Assembly (NCBI RefSeq): GCF_031822435.1
Contig: NZ_JAVQLW010000002.1
Coordinates: 467,791-531,790 of the forward strand
Direction of reading: 5' to 3'
Origin: Paracoccus sp. MBLB3053
Lineage (GTDB): Bacteria; Pseudomonadota; Alphaproteobacteria; Rhodobacterales; Rhodobacteraceae
Length of the DNA stretch: 64,000 nt
Shown here: positions 45,768 to 54,546 of the stretch, piece by piece
Numbering within the stretch: position 1 is the stretch's first letter
Layout of the letters: the number at the start of each line of letters is the position of its first letter
Translations under genes and position numbers: made by a program
Notes under the pieces: model-generated
What the model was told of the DNA's origin: nothing
Databases searched by the model: none
What the model saw: only the letters and a program-made list of their open reading frames with translations

Positions 45768-46643
45768 TCAGAGCGTGTTCAGCGGCACCTTGAGGAAACG
45801 CTTGCCGCTTTCATCCGCCGGAGGCAGTTCGCCCGCGCGCATGTTGACCTGCAGCGAGGGGATGATCAGCCGCGGCATGCCCAGCGAGGCGTCGCGTTCG
45901 GTCCGGAACTTCACGAATTCCTCTCGCGTCCTGCCGCCGCCGACATGGATATTGTTGGCCTTTTCCTCGGCCACGGTGGTTTCCCAGCGGATCTCGCGGC
46001 CATTCGGGGCATAGTCGTGGCACATGAACAGCCGCGTCTCGCCCGGCAGGGCCAGGACCTTCTGGATGCTGTCGTAAAGCGTGCCGGCATCACCGCCGGG
46101 GAAATCGGCCCGCGCCGAGCCGCCATCCGGCATGAAGAGCGTGTCTCCGACGAAGGCCGCGTCGCCCATGACATGGGTCATGCAGGCCGGGGTATGGCCG
46201 GGCGTGTGGATCGCGTGGCATTCCATGCCGCCAACCATGTAGCTGTCGCCATCCTCGAACAGGCGGTCGAACTGGCTGCCGTCACGCTGGAACTCGGTGC
46301 CCTCGTTGAAGATCTTGCCGAAGGTCTCTTGCACCACGGTGATCTTCGCGCCGATGCCCAGCTTGCCGCCGAGGATGCCCTGGATATAGGGCGCGGCGGA
46401 CAGGTGGTCGGCATGGACATGGGTCTCGATCAGCCATTCGACGCGCAGCTTGTTGCGGTTCACGAAGGCGATGATCTCATCGGCATGGTCATAGCTGATG
46501 CGGCCCGCCGCGTAATCGATATCCATCACCGAATCGACGATGGCGCAGGCATCCGAGCCGGGATCCTTCACGACATAGGAGATCGTGTTGGTGTCGGCGT
46601 CGAAAAAGGCGGTCACCTCGGGGCTGACAGGGGCAGGGGTCAT
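45768..46643 (-). CDS. Metallo-beta-lactamase-fold persulfide dioxygenase
   Basis: The 291-residue enzyme contains THVHADHLSAAPYI (metal site), HTPGHTPACMTH, a metal-binding aspartate in VGDTLFMPDGG and the ETHE1-like DFPGGDAGTLYDSI. It belongs to the ETHE1/Blh-like group that oxidises glutathione persulfide to sulfite. The extra 45 residues at the C-terminus fit the bacterial Blh type. GGAG lies upstream of the ATG at 46643; the GTG at 46655 is less likely. It is the first gene of the sulfide operon, 95 bases after a TGTGAC palindrome. Confidence 0.92.
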   Translation of the reverse strand: MTPAPVSPEVTAFFDADTNTISYVVKDPGSDACAIVDSVMDIDYAAGRISYDHADEIIAFVNRNKLRVEWLIETHVHADHLSAAPYIQGILGGKLGIGAKITVVQETFGKIFNEGTEFQRDGSQFDRLFEDGDSYMVGGMECHAIHTPGHTPACMTHVMGDAAFVGDTLFMPDGGSARADFPGGDAGTLYDSIQKVLALPGETRLFMCHDYAPNGREIRWETTVAEEKANNIHVGGGRTREEFVKFRTERDASLGMPRLIIPSLQVNMRAGELPPADESGKRFLKVPLNTL

Positions 46644-47014
46644 GGCAAAACTCACTCCGCAAGGGCCAGGTTATCATGCGGCATCTGACGCCGCCTGCAT
46701 CCAATCTTTCACAAGCAGGGGCCGGAAATCTGTGACTAGGTCACAAAGGCCGGAAGGACATTGGCAAATTGATCGACCGGGCGCCTTTCGGGTATCCCTT
46801 CGCAATGAAAATTCCATCTTCGATGCCGCGCCTGAAAGACTCATGCCATCCGCGTGAGATCATTTTTTTTACGGTGTCTGGCTGTCATGTGGTCCGCACC
46901 GAGGACGCCGCTTGTCGCCGCAGAGCTTCCGGAGATCTTCGCGCGGACTGGCGAAGCCGATGGCCCGCGCCTGCATCGTGATTTCGGATGAGCAGGGTAA
47001 CGGCCGGCTCGCGC
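46644..47014. promoter_or_regulatory. Promoter region of the sulfide operon
   Basis: This 371-base gap lies 5' of the persulfide dioxygenase gene. It carries the operon promoter and a strong palindrome (46731-46745). Beyond about 46800 the sequence shows no gene and fades into an IS6-family remnant. Confidence 0.5.
46731..46745. promoter_or_regulatory. Crp/Fnr-type operator, TGTGACTAGGTCACA
   Basis: Perfect six-base arms TGTGAC and GTCACA flank TAG, centred 95 bases before the dioxygenase ATG. The half-sites match the TGTGA/TCACA pattern of the Crp family, but the spacing is one base shorter than the classic CRP site. The Crp/Fnr regulator in the same operon is the natural candidate to bind it. 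Confidence 0.7.
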
Positions 47015-47654
47015 TCAGCCCAGAAGCGCCGAACACTTGGGCGACGCATCATCACTGCCGCTGATCTGATCGGAGTGACTTTGGCGGCTGTTCCTGCTCG
47101 AACGGCGTTCGAAGAGGCGAAGTTCAAGCGCTATCTCCGCATCGTCATCAGGCGACGGATGTCTGGTGCAAGGGGATTGCCAAATCGTGCCAATCTGGTC
47201 GTGGGCAGCGAGGTGCATCTGTGCATGCTGAGGTGACTTGAACTGCCCATCCATTCTTTCACGTTTTCGGGTTGGTCTGTGTAATCCTTCAATCCGGTTG
47301 TCGAGACCCTGCGGGCGCAATGATCCGCACCCGGAGCAAGGTCACATATGGGCCCGAAATACCTGCGCAGCTTGTCGGTGAGCATTGACGCGGGTCGCCG
47401 AACCGGGCCGTCAGGAAGCGCCTTGCAGCCTTTGCATTCCGTTGCGGCTGGACAAGAATATCCAGCAACTCTCGGGTCGGTCGCAGCTGGGGAAGCCGGA
47501 GTAATGGCGGCCAAACCGGCTCACCGATTGGCAGACGATCTCCGGGCGGAGCGCACGCCCGCTCGGCCGGAAGATCCTCGACATGGGCAGTGCCGAGAGC
47601 GAAACGATGGTTTAGCCGGACCGGGGCCCCAACCGCGCGAATTCCCGCCAGCAA
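47015..47654 (-). pseudogene. IS6-family transposase remnant with frameshifts
   Basis: Minus-strand pieces in several frames spell out the IS6 (IS26-like) transposase. RELLDILVQPQRNAKAARRF is followed by ARFGDPRQ, then, after a frameshift, TDKLRRYFGPICDLAPGADH, and after another, GLDNRIEGLHRPTRKRERM and GQFKSPQHAQMHLAAHDQIG. The DDE-containing N-terminus is not intact and no terminal repeats were seen. It lies between the sulfide operon and the hydantoinase module and marks an old insertion boundary. Confidence 0.75.
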
Positions 47655-47727
47655 CTTGGCAATCCGCCCGCACTGCCATATCGGGGCGAAACCCGGAAGG
47701 ATTCAAACCGAACCTCGCCCCGACGGT

Positions 47728-49161
47728 TCAGATCGGCGGCATGACCTCAAGCGGTTTTCCTCTAAGAAGATACCGACCTTTTGCTTCAGGTTCGACGATC
47801 TCGCCGCCTTGGAAAACCGTGCGTCCCGCCAGGATCGTTCGGACCGGCCAACCCGTGATCATCCTGCCCTCGAATGGGGTATAATCCGCCCCGTGGTGCA
47901 GGCTTTCCTGCATGATTGGCGCGGTTCTTTCCGGATCCCATAGGGTAATATCGGCGTCTGCCCCAATGACCAGGGCACCTTTTTGCGGGTAAAGGCCGTA
48001 GAGCTTGGCTGGGTTGGTCGAGGTCAGGGCGACGAAGCGCTCAAGGCTGATCCTCCCCTTTGATACCCCTTCCGAGAACAGCAGCGGCAGACGGGTCTCG
48101 ACCCCGGGGATGCCGTTGGGCACCCATTTGAAAGAGGTCCGGGCGCGGGCGTTGTCCTTGCCGGTGCCTTGCTCACCCTGGAAATAGAACGGACAATGGT
48201 CCGACGAGAAGATGTCGAACGTGCCATCCCGCAAGCCCTGCCAGATCGCGGCCTGGCTGTCGCTGTCGCGAGGAGGAGGCGAGCAGACGTATTTTGCCCC
48301 TTCGAAATCCATGTTGAGGCCCTTCAGATCATCGGCGGTAAGCGCGATGTATTGCGGACAGGTTTCCGCAAAAACGCGCAATCCTCGACGGCGGGCCCAT
48401 TGGATCTGCTCCATCGGTTCGCGTCCCGAAACATGGACGATCACGATCGGGACATCAACCAATTGGGCATGGCTGATGGCGCGGTGCGTTGCCTCGCGCT
48501 CGGCGATCTGCGCATGCGCTTCGGCGTGGAAATAGGGGGCGGTCTGGCCGCGTTCTTCCAGCTTGCGCGTCATGAACTTGATCGCATCATGGCCTTCGGC
48601 ATGGACCATGACCAGCGCGCCTTCGCGCCGTGAGGCATCGAAAACTTCTAGCAATTCGGCGTCGTTCAGGACCATGTCATCATAGGTCATGAACACCTTG
48701 AACGATGTGTAACCTTCACGCACAAGCGCGGGCAATTCCTGCCCCAGGACCTGGGGTGTCGGGTCGGTGATGATCATGTGGAAGGAAACGTCGCTCCAGC
48801 ACTTGCCTTCGGCCAGCGCGTGATAGTCCTGCACCGCCTGACGCAGGGACTGCCCTCGCCGCTGCAGGGCGAAGGGCATAACCACAGTATTCCCACCCGC
48901 GATCGCCGAGCGCGTTCCCGAGGAGAAATCATCCGCCATGACCGTGCCGTCGCCCTGCTCTTGTGCAAGATGGACATGGGCGTCGATCCCACCCGGAAGC
49001 ACCAGAAGCCCGGTTGCGTCGATCTGCTCGTGGCCGCCCTCGATGCGCCGCGCAATCTGCGTGATCTTCCCGTCGGTGACCGCAAGATCGGCCACGAACC
49101 TGTCCGACGCGGTGACGATCGTCCCGCCGCGGATAACGAGATCCGGCCCCGCCGCGCTCAT
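47728..49161 (-). CDS. Dihydropyrimidinase / D-hydantoinase family amidohydrolase
   Basis: The 477-residue enzyme has the binuclear metal site GGIDAHVHLA, the carboxylated lysine region TSFKVFMTYDD, the histidines of VMVHAEG and IVIVHVSG and the aspartate of FSSDHCPF. It opens cyclic amides such as dihydropyrimidines or hydantoins. Its ATG overlaps the stop of the PLP enzyme gene (ATGA), and it is the last gene of an operon with a polar amino-acid ABC transporter. The true substrate is unknown; an allantoinase-like or thiohydantoin-like role is possible. Confidence 0.9.
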   Translation of the reverse strand: MSAAGPDLVIRGGTIVTASDRFVADLAVTDGKITQIARRIEGGHEQIDATGLLVLPGGIDAHVHLAQEQGDGTVMADDFSSGTRSAIAGGNTVVMPFALQRRGQSLRQAVQDYHALAEGKCWSDVSFHMIITDPTPQVLGQELPALVREGYTSFKVFMTYDDMVLNDAELLEVFDASRREGALVMVHAEGHDAIKFMTRKLEERGQTAPYFHAEAHAQIAEREATHRAISHAQLVDVPIVIVHVSGREPMEQIQWARRRGLRVFAETCPQYIALTADDLKGLNMDFEGAKYVCSPPPRDSDSQAAIWQGLRDGTFDIFSSDHCPFYFQGEQGTGKDNARARTSFKWVPNGIPGVETRLPLLFSEGVSKGRISLERFVALTSTNPAKLYGLYPQKGALVIGADADITLWDPERTAPIMQESLHHGADYTPFEGRMITGWPVRTILAGRTVFQGGEIVEPEAKGRYLLRGKPLEVMPPI

Positions 49162-50411
49162 GCCGCCATCTCCTGACCAAGGATCCGGGTCAGGGCCGAG
49201 GTGAGGCGGTCGATTTCGGCGACGGTATTGTAATGCACCATCGACACCCGCAGCACGCCACCGTCATGCGTTTGGTCCAGTAGCTCTGCCAGACGGCGCG
49301 AGTGGAAATCGCCGAACCGAATGGCAACCTTGTAATCGTCCATCGCGCGGGCCACTTCGCCCGAGTTGCGACCGTCAAAGCGGAAGGCAATAGTCGGCAC
49401 GCGCATGTTGTCGGGATTGCTGTCGTCACCGATGATGCGGCAGTCATTGCGCGACCGCAGCCAGTCCAGAAGCTTGTCAGTCAGCACGCGCTCTTGCATG
49501 GCGATCTGCTCGAAACCCGCCTCGAGAGCAGCCCGCGCATCGCGTTGAGCGGCATTGGGTGCCAGCGACTGGATATAGTCGACCACCGCCGTGGTCGAAT
49601 AGGCAAGCTCGTAGTTCGGATTGCCCGGCTCAAGTTTTCCGGGGACCTTATCCTTGCCGTAGAAGTAATGGTACAGCCCGTCCAGCCCAGCCAGCAGGTC
49701 GTATTTCCCGTACATGATCGCCATATGCGGGCCGTAGCATTTGTACAGGCTGAAGATGTAGTAATCGACATCCCATGCCTGCACGTCGATCGCCCGATGC
49801 GGCGCATATGCGACGGCGTCCACGCAGATCAATGCGCCCCGGTCATGAACGAAGCGGGCGATATCCTCGACCGGATTGACATACCCAAGGATGTTCGAGA
49901 CATGATGGACGCAGACCAGCTTGGTCCGCGGGCCCATCAGGGGTTCAAGATCCTCCAGCCGCAGCCGCATCGTTTCGCGATGGAAGGGCCAGACCTTGAT
50001 CACCACCCCGATCTCGCGCAGCCGCTCCCAGGGGCCGATATTCGATTCATGATCCGCATGGGTGACAATGATCTCGTCTCCGGGAACGAACTGGCTGCGC
50101 ATCGCTGCGGCGAGTGTCTGGGCCAGGACGGTTGTCGAGGGCCCGAACACGATCTCTTCGGGGCGGGCGGCATTGACCAGGGTCTGAGCCGCGATCCGGC
50201 CGTCCATGAGCGCCTCGGCCGCCATCTGCGAGATCTCGTAGCTGCCACCGATCTGAACGTCGCGATGCGTCAGGAATTCTACCACCCGGTCGATTGCGCC
50301 CTGAAGGGTCTGCGAACCGCCGGCATTGTCGAAAAACGCCCAGTCCTTGGACAGCGCGGGAAACTTGCTGCGTACCAGTGCCATGTCCAGCTGGTCTTGA
50401 TAGTTTGACAT
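49158..50411 (-). CDS. PLP-dependent cysteine desulfurase-like enzyme (class V)
   Basis: The 417-residue protein belongs to the NifS/CsdA-type aminotransferase class V superfamily. It has the PLP pocket sequence THADHESNIGPWERLREIGV, the VDAVAYAPH aspartate and the SLYKCYGPHMAI lysine that binds PLP. The family is annotated cysteine desulfurase-like, but members near hydantoinases may act as other lyases or transaminases. It overlaps the hydantoinase gene by 4 bases. It lies 18 bases after the ABC ATPase gene in the same direction, so the five genes form one operon. Confidence 0.85.
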   Translation of the reverse strand: MSNYQDQLDMALVRSKFPALSKDWAFFDNAGGSQTLQGAIDRVVEFLTHRDVQIGGSYEISQMAAEALMDGRIAAQTLVNAARPEEIVFGPSTTVLAQTLAAAMRSQFVPGDEIIVTHADHESNIGPWERLREIGVVIKVWPFHRETMRLRLEDLEPLMGPRTKLVCVHHVSNILGYVNPVEDIARFVHDRGALICVDAVAYAPHRAIDVQAWDVDYYIFSLYKCYGPHMAIMYGKYDLLAGLDGLYHYFYGKDKVPGKLEPGNPNYELAYSTTAVVDYIQSLAPNAAQRDARAALEAGFEQIAMQERVLTDKLLDWLRSRNDCRIIGDDSNPDNMRVPTIAFRFDGRNSGEVARAMDDYKVAIRFGDFHSRRLAELLDQTHDGGVLRVSMVHYNTVAEIDRLTSALTRILGQEMAA

Positions 50412-50429
50412 CTGATCTTCCTCGGATTG

Positions 50430-51164
50430 TCAGTGATCCAGCACGGCGTGCAGGAAATTTCGGGTGCGCTCTTCGCGCGGGGTTGAAAAGATCTGTTCGG
50501 GCGTGCCGGTCTCGATCACCTCTCCCCCGTCCATGAAGATGACGCGGTCCGCGACCTGGCGGGCGAAGCCCATCTCATGCGTGACGACGACCATGGTGAC
50601 GCCGCTGCGGGCCAGGTCGCGCATCACGTCCAGCACCTCTCCGACCATTTCCGGGTCCAGCGCCGAGGTCGGCTCATCGAACAAAAGCACCTGCGGCTCC
50701 ATAGCCAGCGCCCGCGCGATCGCGACCCTTTGCTGCTGGCCCCCGGACAGGGCATCGGGATATTTCTCGGCATGAGCGCCAAGGCCCACACGGTTCAGCA
50801 GCCGGTCGGCCTCGGCCGCAGCCGTGGCCTTTGCTGTGCCGCGCACGCGCCGGGGCGCCAGCATGATGTTTTCTCGCGCGGTCAGGTGCGGGAACAGGTT
50901 GAAGTTCTGGAACACCATGCCGACCTCGGCGCGCACCCGGGCAAGGCTCGCGCCCGGGCGAACGGGCGTGCCGTCGACGGTGATGCTGCTTTCTGCCGAG
51001 AAATCCTCGAGCCGGTTGATGCAGCGGATCAGGGTCGACTTGCCCGAGCCCGATGGGCCGATCACGCAGACGACCTCGCCCTTGGCGATGTCCAGGTCGA
51101 TGCCGCGCAGGGCATGGTAACGGCCGTAATGCTTTTGCAGGTTGCGGATGCTGATCGCGCTCAT
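50430..51164 (-). CDS. Polar amino-acid ABC transporter ATPase, GlnQ/HisP type
   Basis: The 244-residue ATPase has Walker [10 protein letters not shown], signature [17 protein letters not shown] and Walker [16 protein letters not shown]. It is coupled (ATGA) to the permease gene. It would drive uptake of a small amphoteric compound used by the hydantoinase module. Confidence 0.94.
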   Translation of the reverse strand: MSAISIRNLQKHYGRYHALRGIDLDIAKGEVVCVIGPSGSGKSTLIRCINRLEDFSAESSITVDGTPVRPGASLARVRAEVGMVFQNFNLFPHLTARENIMLAPRRVRGTAKATAAAEADRLLNRVGLGAHAEKYPDALSGGQQQRVAIARALAMEPQVLLFDEPTSALDPEMVGEVLDVMRDLARSGVTMVVVTHEMGFARQVADRVIFMDGGEVIETGTPEQIFSTPREERTRNFLHAVLDH

Positions 51165-51835
51165 CGCTTGGACCTCCGGTTGAACCTTCCTTCAAGCCGC
51201 GAGACAAGCATGACCATTGGCAGCAGGAACGCGAGATAGATGGCCGCTGCGCCGATCAGCGGCGTCGGATTGGCGGCCAGCGCCTGGGCCTGGGTCGCCT
51301 GCTTCAGCAGGTCCGGCATGGCCACGACCGAGGCCAGGGCCGTATCCTTGACGACGTTGATCGAATTGTTGGTCAATGGCGGGATAACCATGCGGATCGC
51401 CTGCGGCAGGATCACATCCATCATGGTCCGGCGCTGGCTTAACCCCAGCGCCGCCGAGGCCTCGAACTGGCCTCGCGGAACCGCCTCGATCCCGGCGCGG
51501 AAAATCTCGGCGGTGTAGGCCCCGGACACCATGGTCAGCGCCGCCATCGCCGACGCAAAAGATGACAGCCGGACCCCGACGAAGGGCAGCGCGTAATAGA
51601 CGATGATCAGCAAGACCAGCAGCGGGATCGAGCGGAAGATGTCGATATAGAGCCGCGTCAGGATCTGCACCGGCATCGGCCCGTATAGGCGCAACATGCA
51701 CAGCCCCAGTCCCAGCAGCAGCCCGGCAAGAATGCTGGCCGCGCCCAGTTCGAGCGTCAGCCAAAGTCCCTTGATGAGCATCGGAAAGCTGGTCGCCAGA
51801 ACGTCCAGATTGAAAAACGTGTCGAAAAGGTCCAT
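51161..51835 (-). CDS. Polar amino-acid ABC transporter permease, HisM type
   Basis: The 224-residue permease has about five membrane segments and the conserved loop [20 protein letters not shown], then [20 protein letters not shown], which fit the His/Glu/Gln/Arg/opine permease family. A single permease gene is present here, so it may act as a homodimer. It overlaps the ATPase gene by 4 bases and follows the binding-protein gene after a strong hairpin. Confidence 0.93.
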   Translation of the reverse strand: MDLFDTFFNLDVLATSFPMLIKGLWLTLELGAASILAGLLLGLGLCMLRLYGPMPVQILTRLYIDIFRSIPLLVLLIIVYYALPFVGVRLSSFASAMAALTMVSGAYTAEIFRAGIEAVPRGQFEASAALGLSQRRTMMDVILPQAIRMVIPPLTNNSINVVKDTALASVVAMPDLLKQATQAQALAANPTPLIGAAAIYLAFLLPMVMLVSRLEGRFNRRSKR

Positions 51836-51851
51836 CGCACCGTTCCTGCTG

Positions 51852-51878
51852 TCCCCCGGGCAATCAATGCCCGGGGGA
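51852..51878 (-). terminator. Hairpin between binding-protein and permease genes
   Basis: TCCCCCGGGCA (51852-51862) and TGCCCGGGGGA (51868-51878) form an 11-bp perfect stem with a 5-base loop, 6 bases after the binding-protein stop. No T-run follows, so it is more likely an attenuator or mRNA stabiliser that keeps the binding protein abundant, as at 2122-2143. Confidence 0.65.
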
Positions 51879-51884
51879 GATTGG

Positions 51885-52670
51885 TCATTCCGCCTTGGGC
51901 ATGTCGAGCACGGTCACGGTGGAGGTGCCCGCTTCGGGGGCGGCGCCGAACCATTTCTCATGCAGCGCGGCCAGTGTTCCGTCCTGCTTCAGTTCGGTGA
52001 TGATGCCATCGACCTGCGCGGCCAGCGGCGCATCCTTGGCGAACATGAACGAGTATTTCTCGCCCGTGGCGATCCGCTGGACGACCTTCAGGTTCGGCTT
52101 GTCCTTGACGTAATATTGCAGCGCCGGGATATCGGAAATGTAGCCATCTATGCGTCCGGCCGTCAGGTCGAGCATCGCCGGGGAAAGGCCCTCGTAGCGG
52201 CTGACCTCGCCCAGCTTCAAACCCGGTCCGTTTTCGGTCACCCACATGTCGCCGGTCGAGCCAGTATCGACTCCAACCGTCTTGCCCTCCATCTCGTCCA
52301 GCGATGCCGGTCCGTCGGCGAGCACCGTCAGGGATTGGTCGCTGTCGTAATAGGGCTGGGCAAAGCTCACGGATTTCAGCCGCTCTCCGGTGATGGTGAT
52401 CGACGACATCGCCATGTCGATCCGACCCGATTGGACCGCCGAGAACAGGCCATTGAAGGGAATGTTCACGATGTCCAGTTCGCGGCCCAGCTTTTCGGCG
52501 ACGACCGCGGCCAGATCGACCTCGAAGCCGGTAAACTTGCCGTCGGCATCCTGGAACTCCCAGGGAACGTTTCCGATGTTCGCGCCGACCTCAAGCTTTT
52601 CCATCGCCTGCGCTGTCCCAAAGGCCATCGCGGCGGCAAGAACGGCCGAGGGTATGATCTTTTTCAGCAT
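51885..52670 (-). CDS. Amino-acid ABC transporter binding protein
   Basis: The 261-residue protein has a signal peptide (KKIIPSAVLAAAMAFGTAQA) and a type II bilobal binding fold: KFTGFEVDLAAVVAEKLGRE, then RIDMAMSSITITGERLKSVS. It captures a polar small molecule in the periplasm. GGGAG lies 8 bases before the ATG at 52670. It is the first gene of the minus-strand operon and faces the GntR regulator across an operator-rich region. Confidence 0.92.
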   Translation of the reverse strand: MLKKIIPSAVLAAAMAFGTAQAMEKLEVGANIGNVPWEFQDADGKFTGFEVDLAAVVAEKLGRELDIVNIPFNGLFSAVQSGRIDMAMSSITITGERLKSVSFAQPYYDSDQSLTVLADGPASLDEMEGKTVGVDTGSTGDMWVTENGPGLKLGEVSRYEGLSPAMLDLTAGRIDGYISDIPALQYYVKDKPNLKVVQRIATGEKYSFMFAKDAPLAAQVDGIITELKQDGTLAALHEKWFGAAPEAGTSTVTVLDMPKAE

Positions 52671-52710
52671 TCGCTTTGTCTCCCTGTAAGAGTTATTGTG
52701 TTCTACCACA

Positions 52711-52727
52711 GACTGGTCGGACCAGTC
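52711..52727. promoter_or_regulatory. FadR-type GntR operator, GACTGGTC-G-GACCAGTC
   Basis: A perfect 8-1-8 inverted repeat contains TGGTC-N-GACCA, the standard core of FadR-subfamily GntR operators. It lies 41-57 bases before the binding-protein ATG and upstream of the regulator gene, so the regulator probably represses both promoters from here. Confidence 0.8.
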
Positions 52728-52738
52728 ATACCGGTATG
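52727..52738. repeat. Palindrome CATACCGGTATG next to the GntR operator
   Basis: A perfect 12-bp palindrome abuts the GntR operator. It may be a second binding site for a regulator or a coincidence at a promoter. Confidence 0.5.
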
Positions 52739-52833
52739 GGCACTATGGCAAAGTGAAGGCAACTGTGTCATGCGTTTTCTTGCCGGATGAAAAGCGGATG
52801 AGCGCGGCGCTGCAAAAATTTAGGGCAGGAACG

Positions 52834-53541
52834 ATGCACGAGGACGACAGCAAGCTGCCGGTGACCGAAATGGTGACCCGGCGTATCCAGGAGATGATCC
52901 GCAGCGGTGAAATCCCCAAGAACAGCAAGTTGCCTTCGCAGCGTATCCTCGCGCAGCAACTGGGGGTTTCCCGCACCTCGCTGCGCGAGGCGCTTCTGAC
53001 ACTGGAAACCTTGGGTCTCCTCAGGACGCTTCCCGCGCGCGGAACCTTCGTTCGGGAAACCGGTCCGGGAGCGGCGCAAGCCGCGATGACCTGGCGCTAT
53101 GACGCGCAATTCTCCTTGTCCGAGGTGTTTGAGACGCGCGCGATGGTTGAAACCGAGATGTGCAGGTTGGCAGCGGCGGTGGTCACGCCGGCCCGGCTTG
53201 ACGAAATCTCGGATGCCGCCCGCATGTTCGAAGGGGCATGGCGCAGCGGCGACCTGGTGGCCCATGTCGATGCAGATCTGCGCTTTCACAGCCTGATTGC
53301 GGAAACCTGTTCGAACTCGATGCTGCGGATGCTTTACCGCTCCATTCACGCCGTACTGACCGAAAGCCAGCGCGCCCCCATTCCGAATACGGCCGTATCT
53401 CGAATGGAGGCCTCGATCTCAGAACATCAGGCCATCGTAAGGGCTCTTCGAAGCCACAATCCTTCTGTCGCCGCAGAAGCGATGCGCCGTCATATCGAAA
53501 ACACGGCCGCTATCGCCGGAGTTGACCTGCGCCCGGTTTGA
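52834..53541 (+). CDS. GntR-family regulator, FadR/FCD subfamily
   Basis: The 235-residue protein has a winged helix-turn-helix (about residues 8-75: EMVTRRIQEMIRSGEIPKNS, LAQQLGVSRTSLREALLTLE, LLRTLPARGTFV) and an FCD ligand domain with metal-binding residues (HVDADLRFHSLIAETCSNSM, then SEHQAIVRAL and MRRHIENT). FCD proteins respond to organic acids or similar ligands. AGGA lies shortly before the ATG at 52834; an ATG at 52798 in the same frame is possible. The divergent position with an operator between makes it the likely controller of the hydantoinase operon. Confidence 0.9.
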   Translation: MHEDDSKLPVTEMVTRRIQEMIRSGEIPKNSKLPSQRILAQQLGVSRTSLREALLTLETLGLLRTLPARGTFVRETGPGAAQAAMTWRYDAQFSLSEVFETRAMVETEMCRLAAAVVTPARLDEISDAARMFEGAWRSGDLVAHVDADLRFHSLIAETCSNSMLRMLYRSIHAVLTESQRAPIPNTAVSRMEASISEHQAIVRALRSHNPSVAAEAMRRHIENTAAIAGVDLRPV

Positions 53542-53904
53542 GCAAGTCTCGCGTATTCGCGACAGGAAACGCGAACCATCTCACTTGCGAGATCGATGCG
53601 GATCTCGACGATTCCGTCCCCCGATCTCGCACGTGCTGCCATCACGGCAGATCGCGGCCGCTCCCCACCTCGCCATGCTCGGATCGTGGCAATTACCGGA
53701 TGCCGGCCTGGACCCGATCGAGCCAGTTGTTGCAATACGGGTTGGGATGGCCACCGCTTTGACCGTCCCATGCCTGCATACGTCGCCGGTTGATCGAATG
53801 ATTCCGCTGCGCGAAAGGGTGCCTGCTTCGATCTTGTCGTCCGAACCTTGACCGCGCGATTGGGCATCCCGTCGCGAACGGGTGAGATGCACGATACCCA
53901 GGCG
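53542..53904. other. Region without a supported gene
   Basis: This stretch follows the GntR gene. Open frames on both strands lack recognisable domains. It is probably the decayed 3' part of the ABC ATPase pseudogene that follows. Confidence 0.4.
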
Positions 53905-54295
53905 CTAGAGGTGCCGGATCGCATAGACCTCCGCCTCGGCCTCGGCCTCGGTCCGTTTCCCGCCCGAGCAAGCGGGGCGGGGTGATGGTGACGTTGCCCA
54001 GAACAGCCAGATGCGAATGAAGCGCATAATTCTGAAGTCGTCTCCATTCGCAGGCGGCCCACCCGCCGTCGCGTCCCAGGGGGGCGCCTATCAGCCGAAG
54101 CATGCCGGGATGAACCCACTGCTCTCGCCACGCGGGATGGTCGAATTTCCCCGATCCCGACTGTCAGATCAGCAGCACCTTCTGGCCCGGCATCACCGTC
54201 AAGCTGAGGTGATGCAGCACTCGCAGGTCACCGATCGCCCCCGATATCGCCTCAATCCCGACGATTGGCGCGGCCGTCCTATCTTTCCCGCTCAT
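53905..54295 (-). pseudogene. Amino-acid ABC transporter ATPase, heavily degraded
   Basis: From an ATG at 54295 the frame reads SGKDRTAAPIVGIEAISGAI, then GDLRVLHHLSLTVMPGQKVL, and an interrupted Walker A (QSGSGKFD with a stop before it). After frameshifts, RLQNYALHSHLAVLGNVTIT matches the region after Walker A of GlnQ-type ATPases, followed by REGKRTEAEAEAEVYAIRHL. Signature and Walker B motifs are missing. The gene probably belonged to the second ABC transporter (56.4-58.6 kb), which otherwise has no ATPase gene here. Confidence 0.65.
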
Positions 54296-54546
54296 TACGA
54301 GGACTCAGACCTCGCCAGTCATGAACAGGGTGCGATCTTGGGCGCTGCCGTGGATTGCGAGCCTGAAAGCATCCGACCATTGCCCGTGTTGTAAAGGCTC
54401 CAGCCATGCCCGACCGGCACGCAATCGCGGATCTTGTGGACCAGTCCCGAACCCGTGGAGGCGTCGCAAACCGTGCCTCGCATCGGGGCGCCGTCGCGAC
54501 GAGAGGACCGAAGCGCACCGCGTTGACCTGGCGCGAGACGGGCGCG
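54296..54546. other. Region without a supported gene
   Basis: This gap lies between the ATPase pseudogene and the stop of the DUF917 gene. No domain was recognised in any frame. It may be degraded coding sequence from the same operon. Confidence 0.4.

Noticed and set aside
44103..46688. Very long (861-residue) open frame on the plus strand
   Set aside because: It lies antisense to the SQR fusion and persulfide dioxygenase genes, has a biased Arg/Gly/Asp/His composition and no domain. Such frames are common opposite GC-rich genes.
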